This document shows, piece after piece, positions 7,453-14,327 of a stretch of DNA of 36,737 nucleotides. The notes under the pieces are model-generated. The model worked only from the letters and a program-made list of their open reading frames with translations. It did no database searches and had not been told where the DNA came from. Made by a program: the position numbers and the translations under genes. The DNA comes from Bacteroidota bacterium (GTDB taxonomy: Bacteria > Bacteroidota > Bacteroidia > NS11-12g > UBA955): contig JAEUUL010000031.1 in assembly GCA_016787485.1 (NCBI GenBank), positions 1 through 36,737 of the forward strand, written 5' to 3'. Numbering within the stretch: the stretch's first letter is position 1; each line of letters opens with the position of its first letter.

Positions 7453-8330
7453 TTTCGGAAGGGAATTAAGTAATGGTAAATGGTGCGGAAAGTGAGATTC
7501 AAATATACACTGCTTTTCATCTGATTCTTTGTGTCCAGATAAGCCGAAACGTCGGATGCACTGAATTTTTCGCCGGCTGCACTGAAGAGCATGAGTGGAG
7601 AGGGAGTACTGCTGCCTTTTGCCTGTCCGTACCATGTAAACTCAGCCATACCCTGTGAAAGATTTACAGCATGGGTAAGCGGAAACCCTACATTGGGCCT
7701 GGCCCAAAAAACGACATCATTACCGGCATCGTATATTTTTTGAATTTGGGTGTTGCCGATCATCGGTTTCAATTTTGGGTCAAAAATCAGTTTCAGCCCC
7801 TGCAAGGCTTTCTCTCCAGCACTGACAGTATCTGATGGCACATAGAATACCAGTGCTTTGTGTTTGAATGCCAGATAAATATTGCGGTTTCGACCATGAG
7901 TATAGAAATAGGTCCCTTCATCTTTCACCGGATTCAACATTTCTTTAGGTATTTTGGTTTCAATATAGGCCTTCAACCTCGGTTCTGAGGTGACTGACAG
8001 CAAGGCATACCAGCCAAAATCGTTGGCGAATATGAGCATATCGCTGTGCCCATCCACACCATATTCACCCCGGTCTGATGCCGGAGACAGGGCGCCGAGG
8101 GTAGGAACAAGTGTTGCCAGGCTGTCGTAATAAGGTATAGCACCCTGAATACGGCGGTCTTCTATCTGCCGGGTTTGAAAATGCCAGAACCAATGTGCAT
8201 TCTCAGGCACAAGCAGTGTGAGGCGGCTGCGGGCATGCTGATTGAAGTGCAGATAGACCCACACAATGCCACAGGTTACAAGGGAGAGTATACCCAGTGC
8301 AATAAAACGACGGCGAAAGCCTTTGTCCAT
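7449..8330 (-). CDS. Membrane-anchored protein of unknown function
   Basis: A 293-residue protein that I do not recognise. A basic N-terminus (MDKGFRRRF) precedes one hydrophobic helix (about residues 10-28), and the remaining 265 residues should lie in the periplasm. Aromatic, mixed alpha/beta sequence follows, with motifs such as VPENAHWFWHF, DMLIFANDFGWYALL and LFSAAGEKFSASDVSAYL. There is no lipobox and there are no cysteines in the exported part. It is the first gene of a two-gene unit, its TGA overlapping the ATG of the homocysteine methyltransferase. No strong promoter is seen in the 81 bp before it, which also hold the terminator of the Cys-rich gene. The start is ATG at 8330; a TTG two codons upstream is not needed. 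Confidence 0.82.
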   Translation of the reverse strand: MDKGFRRRFIALGILSLVTCGIVWVYLHFNQHARSRLTLLVPENAHWFWHFQTRQIEDRRIQGAIPYYDSLATLVPTLGALSPASDRGEYGVDGHSDMLIFANDFGWYALLSVTSEPRLKAYIETKIPKEMLNPVKDEGTYFYTHGRNRNIYLAFKHKALVFYVPSDTVSAGEKALQGLKLIFDPKLKPMIGNTQIQKIYDAGNDVVFWARPNVGFPLTHAVNLSQGMAEFTWYGQAKGSSTPSPLMLFSAAGEKFSASDVSAYLDTKNQMKSSVYLNLTFRTIYHYLIPFRK

Positions 8331-8363
8331 ATTCAATTCGGATGGATTTAAAACAGTTCAGAT

Positions 8364-8390
8364 AAAAAAAGGCTGCACAGGGCAGCCTTT
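8364..8390 (-). terminator. Intrinsic terminator of the Cys-rich secreted protein gene
   Basis: Perfect 9-bp stem AAAGGCTGC (8368-8376) / GCAGCCTTT (8382-8390) with a 5-nt loop. On the minus strand the hairpin runs into seven T (8370 to 8364). It lies 21 bp beyond the stop codon. Confidence 0.88.
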
Positions 8391-8411
8391 ATATGTTTGA
8401 TTTAAAACAAC

Positions 8412-8789
8412 TTAGTCTTTTTTGTGGCAGGATTTCTGACAGTCTTTGTGCTGTGATTTGGCACCTTCGGGCTGAGCAGTTCCTGCGGGAGTGGCTTCAG
8501 CATGACCTTTGCAGTTATGACCTGCTTCTGCCTGAGATTTGGCTTTGCAGCATGCTTTGGCTTCTGTGCTTTTTTTGCAACAGGCCTTTGCAGATCCGCC
8601 ACCGGCACATTGTTTCTGAGCAGGAGCAGCAACTTCAGGAGTAGTAGCAACCACAGTCTGCGGTTTTACTTCGGTGGGCTGGCTTACAGCAGCTTTGGCT
8701 GGCTCCTGGGTTCCGGCAGCGTTGGTTTGAGCTTTGGCTGCCAGGGCAAAGCCGCAGGCGAAAATGGCAATAGCGAATATCTTTTTCAT
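8412..8789 (-). CDS. Small secreted Cys/His/Lys-rich protein, unknown function
   Basis: A 125-residue protein with a clean signal peptide (MKKIFAIAIFACGFALAAKA, cleavage before QTNAAG). The mature N-terminal half is a low-complexity Ala/Thr/Pro/Gln linker. The C-terminal half carries eight cysteines: one in KQCAGGG, then two copies of KACCK separated by STEA-like residues, then HNCKGH and HKDCQKSCHKKD. The Cys-Cys pairs, CxxxC and nearby His suggest metal binding or disulphide cross-linking in the periplasm or outside, but I know no family for it. It is a monocistronic unit with a -7 box TAACTTTG (8824 to 8817) and its own terminator. The duplicated KACCK unit suggests growth by internal repetition. 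Confidence 0.85.
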   Translation of the reverse strand: MKKIFAIAIFACGFALAAKAQTNAAGTQEPAKAAVSQPTEVKPQTVVATTPEVAAPAQKQCAGGGSAKACCKKSTEAKACCKAKSQAEAGHNCKGHAEATPAGTAQPEGAKSQHKDCQKSCHKKD

Positions 8790-8816
8790 ATTTTGGTTTG
8801 TATGTTTATTGTACTA

Positions 8817-8824
8817 CAAAGTTA
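8817..8824 (-). promoter_or_regulatory. Cys-rich protein -7 box
   Basis: Minus-strand TAACTTTG (8824 to 8817), a full TAnnTTTG match, 27 nt before the ATG. It lies just past the 3' end of psd, so this gene has its own promoter. Confidence 0.7.
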
Positions 8825-8838
8825 ATACCAAATTCCGA

Positions 8839-9492
8839 TTATCCGAAAGTTGCTATTACAGTTTCTCCTCCCACTGTTTTTTGATTCAGTGTTACATTGA
8901 CTTTTGCAGTGAGGGGAACAAAAATATCCACCCGGGAGCCAAATTTGATAAACCCAAATTCAGCACCTTGCGCGGCGGGTTGACCTTCTTTGGCATAGCA
9001 AACGATCCGTCGGGCCAGTGCACCGGCAATCTGCCGGAAAAGCACAGCACCTTTTGCAGACTGCACCACAACGGTGGTTCTTTCATTCTCCGTGCTGCTT
9101 TTGGGGTGCCAGGCCACCAGGTATTTGCCTTTGTAGTATTTTTGATATGCCACCTTGCCTGAAACAGGAAACCGGTTTACATGCACGTTAACCGGCGACA
9201 TGAATATGCTGATTTGTATGCGCTTGTCTTTAAAATACTCGGGTTCTTCCACTTCCTCTATCACAACCACCTTACCATCGGCAGGGGCTATGATTGAATT
9301 TTCATCGACGGGGGTATACCGCGCAGGATTGCGGAAAAACTGTACGATGAGGGCATAAAAAACAATGCTTAGTGCAAGCACGGCACTGAATATCCAGCCG
9401 TCGCCGACCAGAAAATGAACTCCGAAACACAGCACTCCGAGTATCAGAGTGGTAAATAGTATAATTTTAAATCCTTCGCGATGGATATTCAT
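8839..9492 (-). CDS. psd: Phosphatidylserine decarboxylase proenzyme
   Basis: A 217-residue enzyme of the short (type II) phosphatidylserine decarboxylase group. It converts phosphatidylserine to phosphatidylethanolamine at the inner membrane. Two N-terminal hydrophobic stretches (about 9-28 and 33-51) precede FFRNPAR and the conserved APADGKVVVIEE, MSPVNVHVNRFPVSG and FIKFGSRVDIFVP. The FGS site, Gly185-Ser186, is where the proenzyme self-cleaves to give the pyruvoyl cofactor. It is 18 bp downstream of glutamate dehydrogenase on the same strand with no promoter between, so it is probably co-transcribed. The CDP-diacylglycerol or serine transferase genes often found beside it are not in the window. 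Confidence 0.95.
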   Translation of the reverse strand: MNIHREGFKIILFTTLILGVLCFGVHFLVGDGWIFSAVLALSIVFYALIVQFFRNPARYTPVDENSIIAPADGKVVVIEEVEEPEYFKDKRIQISIFMSPVNVHVNRFPVSGKVAYQKYYKGKYLVAWHPKSSTENERTTVVVQSAKGAVLFRQIAGALARRIVCYAKEGQPAAQGAEFGFIKFGSRVDIFVPLTAKVNVTLNQKTVGGETVIATFG

Positions 9493-9510
9493 GATGTATG
9501 GATTTTGCTT

Positions 9511-10782
9511 TTAGAAAGATCCGCGCAGTTTCAGGGTGCTGCCCACTTTGTCCAGAGCTACAATATAGGCAGCTATACGCATGCTGGTTTTGTACTTCTC
9601 GGCGGTTGCAAATACGTTGTCAAAAGCTTGCTTCATAACCCGGTCTGCACGGCGGTGAACACGTTCTTCTGTCCAGTAATAGCCCAGACGATTTTGTACC
9701 CATTCGAAGTAAGAAACAGTTACACCTCCGGCGTTTGCCAGAATATCAGGTACCACAAGTATGCCCTTCTCATTGAGAATCGGGTCTGCCTGAGCTGTAG
9801 TAGGTCCATTTGCTCCTTCTACAATGAGTTTTGCTTTAATCAGATGGGCATTTTCCGGAGTTATCTGGTCTTCCATGGCTGCCGGCACAAGCACATCGCA
9901 AGGCAGGGTAAGCAATTCAGAATTTGAAACTTTACTTCCGCCGGCAAATCCCTCCAGACTGCGGGTTTCACTGTTTGCAACATAACTGAGTGCTGACTGG
10001 ATATCGATGCCTCCGGGATTGTAATATCCACCGGAAATGTCACTGATTCCGACAATTTTCACACCCAGTTCTTCGATGAGTTTGGCCGAAATACTGCCTA
10101 CATTGCCAAAACCCTGAACCACACAGGTAGCCTCGGTGGGTTTGATACCCAAACGGGCCATGGCACTGCGTGCGGAAACCATAACCCCGCGGCCTGTGGC
10201 TTCCACGCGGCCCAGACTGCCGCCCATTACCAGGGGTTTTCCAGTAACCACACCCCAACTGTTATGTCCTCTTATTTTGGAATATTCATCGAGGATCCAT
10301 GCCATTTCCTGCTGTCCGGTTCCCATATCGGGAGCCGGGATATCGCTGTCTTCGCCGAAAACATCCTTCATAGCCAGAGTATAGCCCCGGGTAAGTCTTT
10401 CCAGTTCACCGCGGCTCATGCTACGGGGGTCGCATTTGATCCCCCCTTTGGCACCACCATAGGGTATGTTTACAACGGCACATTTCCAGGTCATCCAGGC
10501 GGCAAGTGCTTTCACCTCATCCAAATGCACATCCATGCTATACCGGATTCCGCCTTTGGAAGGACCCAGGTGCACACTGTGAATGACACGGTATCCTTCA
10601 AAAACCCGGATGGTACCATCGTCCATGGTTACCGGAATGTTTACAATCACCACTTTGTCCGGTGCTTTGAGCACGGTGGCAAATTGTTCGTCAAGGCCCA
10701 AAATACGGGCAGCTTCATTGAAGCGGATCATCATACTCTCCAGCGGATTGTACTGGGGCATCTGGATATTGCTTACAGACAT
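9511..10782 (-). CDS. gdhA: Glutamate dehydrogenase
   Basis: A 423-residue enzyme that interconverts glutamate and 2-oxoglutarate plus ammonia. Lys76 (GPSKGGIR), Lys100 (MTWKCAVVNIP), Lys112 (GGAKGGI) and Asp152 (PAPDMGTG) lie at a constant -13 offset from Clostridium symbiosum Lys89, Lys113, Lys125 and Asp165, so the active site is complete. The Rossmann motif VVQGFGNVG follows near residue 225. The 420-residue length marks the hexameric bacterial/archaeal type. The nicotinamide cofactor (NAD or NADP) cannot be set safely by eye. Its promoter is TACTTTTG (10814 to 10807), and psd follows at 18 bp. It is the second member of the amino acid dehydrogenase family in this window. Confidence 0.95.
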   Translation of the reverse strand: MSVSNIQMPQYNPLESMMIRFNEAARILGLDEQFATVLKAPDKVVIVNIPVTMDDGTIRVFEGYRVIHSVHLGPSKGGIRYSMDVHLDEVKALAAWMTWKCAVVNIPYGGAKGGIKCDPRSMSRGELERLTRGYTLAMKDVFGEDSDIPAPDMGTGQQEMAWILDEYSKIRGHNSWGVVTGKPLVMGGSLGRVEATGRGVMVSARSAMARLGIKPTEATCVVQGFGNVGSISAKLIEELGVKIVGISDISGGYYNPGGIDIQSALSYVANSETRSLEGFAGGSKVSNSELLTLPCDVLVPAAMEDQITPENAHLIKAKLIVEGANGPTTAQADPILNEKGILVVPDILANAGGVTVSYFEWVQNRLGYYWTEERVHRRADRVMKQAFDNVFATAEKYKTSMRIAAYIVALDKVGSTLKLRGSF

Positions 10783-10806
10783 TATTTGAACTGAAAATTC
10801 GGGCTA

Positions 10807-10814
10807 CAAAAGTA
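10807..10814 (-). promoter_or_regulatory. Glutamate dehydrogenase -7 box
   Basis: Minus-strand TACTTTTG (10814 to 10807), a full match, 24 nt before the ATG at 10782. It probably drives gdhA and psd. Confidence 0.7.
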
Positions 10815-10863
10815 CAACCTTAAGACAAGGTTACCTTCGGGTTTCATAAAATTGTGTTTGCGG

Positions 10864-11832
10864 TCAGGGTTTATCCGGTTTGCGCAGGCTGAAACTGAAG
10901 ACTGATCCTGCCCCTTCCGTACTCAGAACCTGAATTTGTTCGCCATGGGCCTCTATAATGTGTTTGCAAATGCTCAAGCCCAGTCCACTTCCACCGCTTT
11001 CCCGGTTGCGGCTTTTTTCTACCCTGTAGAACCGTTCGAAAATCCGGTTGAGATGGGCTTGGGGAATGCCAATGCCATTGTCAGATACCTCCACAATCAC
11101 TTTGCCTCTGGCATCAGACAGTTTGAATCTGGTACTCCCACCCTCTTTCCCATATTTGATGCTGTTCGTACCCAAATTGGTAAGAACCTGCCTGATTCTG
11201 AATTTATCTGCCCAAACGGTGAAATCTCCGGATAAGGCTGCGTCTGAAATGTGGATTTTCTTTGCAGATGCCTGTACTTCCAGATTTTCAATTACCTCCT
11301 GAACCAATTCCCTCAAATCAAAAGCTTCATATTCCAGTTGCAGAAAGCCGCTTTCGTACTTGGTTATGGTGTCCAGATCACCCACGATTTGTGCAAGTCG
11401 TTCAGTGTTTCGTGCGGCTTTATCCAAAAAAGACCTCAGCATGCCGGCATCCATGTCCGGGTCGTCCTGAATGGTTTCTATATATCCCTGAATATTAAAA
11501 ATGGGTGTTTTTAGCTCGTGCGCAACGTTACCGATGTAATCACGCCGGTAGTTTTCCAGCATGTTCAACCGCTGCAATTCTTCTTTTCTGGCTTGCAGCA
11601 AAGTATCCAGCGCATCGCCCAGGTCAGGGAGAGTGCTTTTTTCATTTGTATCACTTCCGTTATCAGACTCACGGGCAACCAGCAACCGCAACCCATTCAG
11701 CACCTTACCCTCGCGACGGCGCCAGAGCATACCTGCAATCGACAATCCGGCAAGCAAACACAACAGACTCCAAAACCAAAAGGACCAGGTGCCGGCGGCA
11801 ATCTGAAAAAAAGAAAACCAGGTTTCAGGCAT
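10864..11832 (-). CDS. Membrane-anchored sensor histidine kinase without sensor domain
   Basis: A 322-residue PhoR-like kinase. One membrane helix (about residues 16-37) is followed by a linker and the HisKA domain with His105 (IGNVAHELKTPIFNIQGY) as phosphorylation site. The HATPase domain has its N box (TNLGTNSIKYGKEGG), G1 (VSDNGIGIP), F box (FERFYRVEKS) and G2 (GGSGLGLSI). All catalytic motifs are intact, but there is no periplasmic or PAS sensing domain. No response regulator is adjacent, so it is an orphan here. The start at 11832 is chosen because the -7 box TAATTTTG ends 6 nt before it; the longer in-frame extension would run into the 3' end of the GT87 gene. Confidence 0.93.
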   Translation of the reverse strand: MPETWFSFFQIAAGTWSFWFWSLLCLLAGLSIAGMLWRRREGKVLNGLRLLVARESDNGSDTNEKSTLPDLGDALDTLLQARKEELQRLNMLENYRRDYIGNVAHELKTPIFNIQGYIETIQDDPDMDAGMLRSFLDKAARNTERLAQIVGDLDTITKYESGFLQLEYEAFDLRELVQEVIENLEVQASAKKIHISDAALSGDFTVWADKFRIRQVLTNLGTNSIKYGKEGGSTRFKLSDARGKVIVEVSDNGIGIPQAHLNRIFERFYRVEKSRNRESGGSGLGLSICKHIIEAHGEQIQVLSTEGAGSVFSFSLRKPDKP

Positions 11833-11838
11833 TTGGCA

Positions 11839-11846
11839 CAAAATTA
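11839..11846 (-). promoter_or_regulatory. Histidine kinase -7 box
   Basis: Minus-strand TAATTTTG (11846 to 11839), a full match, 6 nt before the ATG at 11832 and just past the GT87 stop codon. Confidence 0.7.
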
Positions 11847-11864
11847 AGGGAGTACACGTATACC

Positions 11865-13166
11865 TCAGGTGCGGGAAATGGTGATTTCGAAAGTATGGGG
11901 GCGTCCCGGAATGGCAGTCCATGTGTACACCTCCGCTTTGCAGGCTCTGAAGGCCATACTGTAATAAATGGGCAATAACAATATACCTCCCAGACTGAAT
12001 AGCCGGTAGTCATTCCAAACTGACAACCACGGTCCCAGCGTATCTGTACCGGCAAACGGAGCCAACAGGATGAACATCGCAAATGTTGCAATGAGACTGA
12101 ACCATTTTTGTTTCAGTGTAAATAAGGACTGAATACTCAAAAAATAGCCTACAAACAAAAGAGCCGGAACTGTAAACAGAAAACTGTAGAATCTCTGATG
12201 CGGAAACAGCACGGGAATGGCAGCCAGCAAACCGCACAATGCCAGTTTATGTCCGATATGTGAAAACCGGCTGTGACCGCGCATGAGACGGCCTGAGAAG
12301 AAAAGTACAGACGCCAAAATGAATATTCTGGTAAACAGTGTAAGCCAGGCCACAGAAGCCGGAGAAAGGTGAAAAAGTGCGGTTGTTTGTTCACCGTGAA
12401 TCACTGTGTCTGAGCAATATTTTGCGATGAGTGAGCCTGCATCCAGAAATCCCGCCTGCAGGTTTACAGCGTGTTCTCCATTGAGAGGATTGATCTGTTC
12501 CCACCAGGATGCGGTGAGGGACAAATTCTGATTCCAACCCACAAACAGCGCAGGCAACAGTGTCAGACAAATCATCCAGAAAATGGAATAAACTGTCGTT
12601 TTCCATTTGCCGGTTTGCAGAAGCCAGAAAAGAAACAGAACCGGAATGATTTTTATCTGAGCCGCAGTACCCAAAATCAGGGCTGCGGTTTTTGATTTGC
12701 CGGCTCCTGTTAGTCGTTCCGTTTCCAGTATACTCCAAAGTAAAAATATGGTAAGCTGACCTGTCCATAAATTGGCAAGGCAGTAGCCTGTAGAAACCAG
12801 AAGCAACCAACCCATAAAACGCATGGGGAAGCGAAAAGGCCAATGATTCCACCAGCGCAAAATCAAACTGGCAGAACGGACCAAACAGAGCAATGAGATG
12901 AGCCACCAGACGGCTTTAGATGTCCATACTGGTACTTGCTGAAAAACAGCCATCACACATGCGAAAAACGGGCTGTAATAATAATGCAGGCCGTGGTGAT
13001 GTGGCGGCAGATAAGGATTCTCACCAGCCAACAATCGCACCCCGGCATGCAGGTACACATTGAAATCATTTTCTGCAACCAGGCACCTAACCGAAAGTAC
13101 AATCAATGCGAGTACAGAAGGAACGGCAACAGCCCTCACAGGGGCGATTCTGAATTTCAGGATCAT
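11865..13166 (-). CDS. GT87 (DUF2029) family membrane glycosyltransferase-like protein
   Basis: A polytopic protein of about 433 residues with ten or more membrane helices. After the first helix comes ENDFNVYLHAGVRLLAGENPYLP and then YYYSPFFACVM, the signature of GT87 polyprenyl-phosphate-mannose-dependent transferases. The loop QINPLNGEHAVNLQAG and the motif AQIKIIP are also typical. It probably mannosylates a lipid or glycan at the outer face of the inner membrane. The start is uncertain. I use the ATG at 13166; an ATG at 13211 or a GTG at 13283 (whose GTGA overlaps the stop of the upstream dioxygenase gene) would add 15 or 39 residues. No promoter is visible, so it is probably co-transcribed with that dioxygenase gene. 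Confidence 0.83.
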   Translation of the reverse strand: MILKFRIAPVRAVAVPSVLALIVLSVRCLVAENDFNVYLHAGVRLLAGENPYLPPHHHGLHYYYSPFFACVMAVFQQVPVWTSKAVWWLISLLCLVRSASLILRWWNHWPFRFPMRFMGWLLLVSTGYCLANLWTGQLTIFLLWSILETERLTGAGKSKTAALILGTAAQIKIIPVLFLFWLLQTGKWKTTVYSIFWMICLTLLPALFVGWNQNLSLTASWWEQINPLNGEHAVNLQAGFLDAGSLIAKYCSDTVIHGEQTTALFHLSPASVAWLTLFTRIFILASVLFFSGRLMRGHSRFSHIGHKLALCGLLAAIPVLFPHQRFYSFLFTVPALLFVGYFLSIQSLFTLKQKWFSLIATFAMFILLAPFAGTDTLGPWLSVWNDYRLFSLGGILLLPIYYSMAFRACKAEVYTWTAIPGRPHTFEITISRT

Positions 13167-13279
13167 AACCGGAATATTCTGTCTAAACAGAAATCCGCAG
13201 ATGAACCCCATATCCGCGTATATAAATAGCGCAGGAATTACAAAAGACAGACAAGGGGCTGACCTGCCTGTGTCAAATC

Positions 13280-14173
13280 TCACCCAAATTGCACACAGCG
13301 CATACTGAGTGCACCATACTCCATTCCCTCGTAGGTAAATTGGGCATGTTCACCGGGCAATCGAAGTCCGGCAGCATATAAAAGAGGGATAAAATGGTCT
13401 GTGGTAGGAACTGACAAGTTTGCGGCTCCAGGATCTTTTTTTGAATAATTGACAAGCGAAAAATGATCTTCGGCCAGTATGCTCTCTTTCACGAATTGAT
13501 CAAAACCAGATGCCCACTCATATGCCGGGGCAGGTTCTTTCCGACCCATATTTTCGAAAGCCTTTTGCAGATTGTGGACCACATTGCCACTTCCAACAAT
13601 CACCACACCTTTTTCTCTCAGTTTTCGCAATGCTTTGCCAAGTTCAAAATGCGCCTGCATGGTCATCCCCACATCAATACTCAGTTGGAAAACCGGAATG
13701 TCCGCTGCAGGACGAATATGCTTCATAATGGTCCATGCACCATGGTCCAGACCCCACTCATCTGTTGTTTGCACGGCACCGGCAAGCGAATGGATTCCGC
13801 TGGCGAGTTCCGGACTTCCTGGTGCATTATATTTCACCTGGTACAACGCATCGGGAAAACCACCGAAGTCGTAAATGGTTTCTGGCTTGGCGGTGCCACA
13901 GGCCCAGGTACCCCTTGTAAGCCAGTGGGCTGAAACCACCAGAAAGGCTTTGGGTGTGCAGTCACCGGTAAATTGGGCGCCCAACTGCTTCAAATGCTGC
14001 GTAAACGGATTATCCTCTATAGCATTCATGGGACTTCCATGGCCAATAAACAGTGCGGGCATAAGGTGTGAGGCAGGTGCTTCATTGAGCAAGCCGTACA
14101 ATTGCCGCAAAGAAAGAGATGCAGCACCTGCAGAGGCGATAGCCAGAGACCGGATGAATGCTTTGCGTTTCAT
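13280..14173 (-). CDS. 4,5-DOPA extradiol dioxygenase-like enzyme with N-terminal leader
   Basis: A 297-residue LigB/YgiD-like enzyme. Metal-ligand and catalytic histidines are conserved: His45 (FIGHGSPMNA), His83 (SAHW), His144 (GLDHGAW), His200 (NVVHNL) and His260 (TTDHFIPLLY). The family opens aromatic diol rings in some members, but true substrates are often unknown. Before the domain sits a basic/hydrophobic leader (MKRKAFIRSLAIASAGAASL) that looks like an export signal; it lacks the twin arginine of a Tat signal. The paralogue at 19757-20569 has no leader. The promoter TATATTTG (14197 to 14190) overlaps a perfect 18-bp palindrome. The stop overlaps a possible GTG start of the GT87 gene. 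Confidence 0.9.
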   Translation of the reverse strand: MKRKAFIRSLAIASAGAASLSLRQLYGLLNEAPASHLMPALFIGHGSPMNAIEDNPFTQHLKQLGAQFTGDCTPKAFLVVSAHWLTRGTWACGTAKPETIYDFGGFPDALYQVKYNAPGSPELASGIHSLAGAVQTTDEWGLDHGAWTIMKHIRPAADIPVFQLSIDVGMTMQAHFELGKALRKLREKGVVIVGSGNVVHNLQKAFENMGRKEPAPAYEWASGFDQFVKESILAEDHFSLVNYSKKDPGAANLSVPTTDHFIPLLYAAGLRLPGEHAQFTYEGMEYGALSMRCVQFG

Positions 14174-14177
14174 CGTT

Positions 14178-14195
14178 TATTTGTTACAACAAATA
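14178..14195. promoter_or_regulatory. Operator-like palindrome before dioxygenase 1
   Basis: TATTTGTT-AC-AACAAATA, two perfect 8-bp arms, between the -7 box and the start codon. It contains TTGTTnnAACAA, which also lies in the promoter of dioxygenase 2 (19723-19734). Confidence 0.65.
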
Positions 14196-14221
14196 TATGG
14201 AACGAATTTTAAAATCGCAAA
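14190..14221 (-). promoter_or_regulatory. Dioxygenase 1 promoter
   Basis: Minus-strand TTTG (14221 to 14218), 20 bp, TATATTTG (14197 to 14190), then 16 nt to the ATG at 14173. Full -33/-7 match. Confidence 0.75.
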
Positions 14222-14312
14222 CCCATGAAGAATAACTCGGGATTTGTTTTTTGCCGGTAAGCCTCACTTACATATGTGCAATACTTTTAAAACCGACGAT
14301 ATTTAAGGATAC

Positions 14313-14320
14313 TAAATTTG
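14313..14320 (+). promoter_or_regulatory. Helicase gene -7 box
   Basis: TAAATTTG, a full match, 7 nt before the ATG at 14328. No -33 box is evident. Confidence 0.65.
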
Positions 14321-14327
14321 TAGCGCA

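Noticed and set aside
13280..14173. Tat (twin-arginine) signal on dioxygenase 1
   Set aside because: The leader has MKRKAFIR, without two adjacent arginines, so Tat export cannot be claimed; a Sec-type or unprocessed leader remains open.
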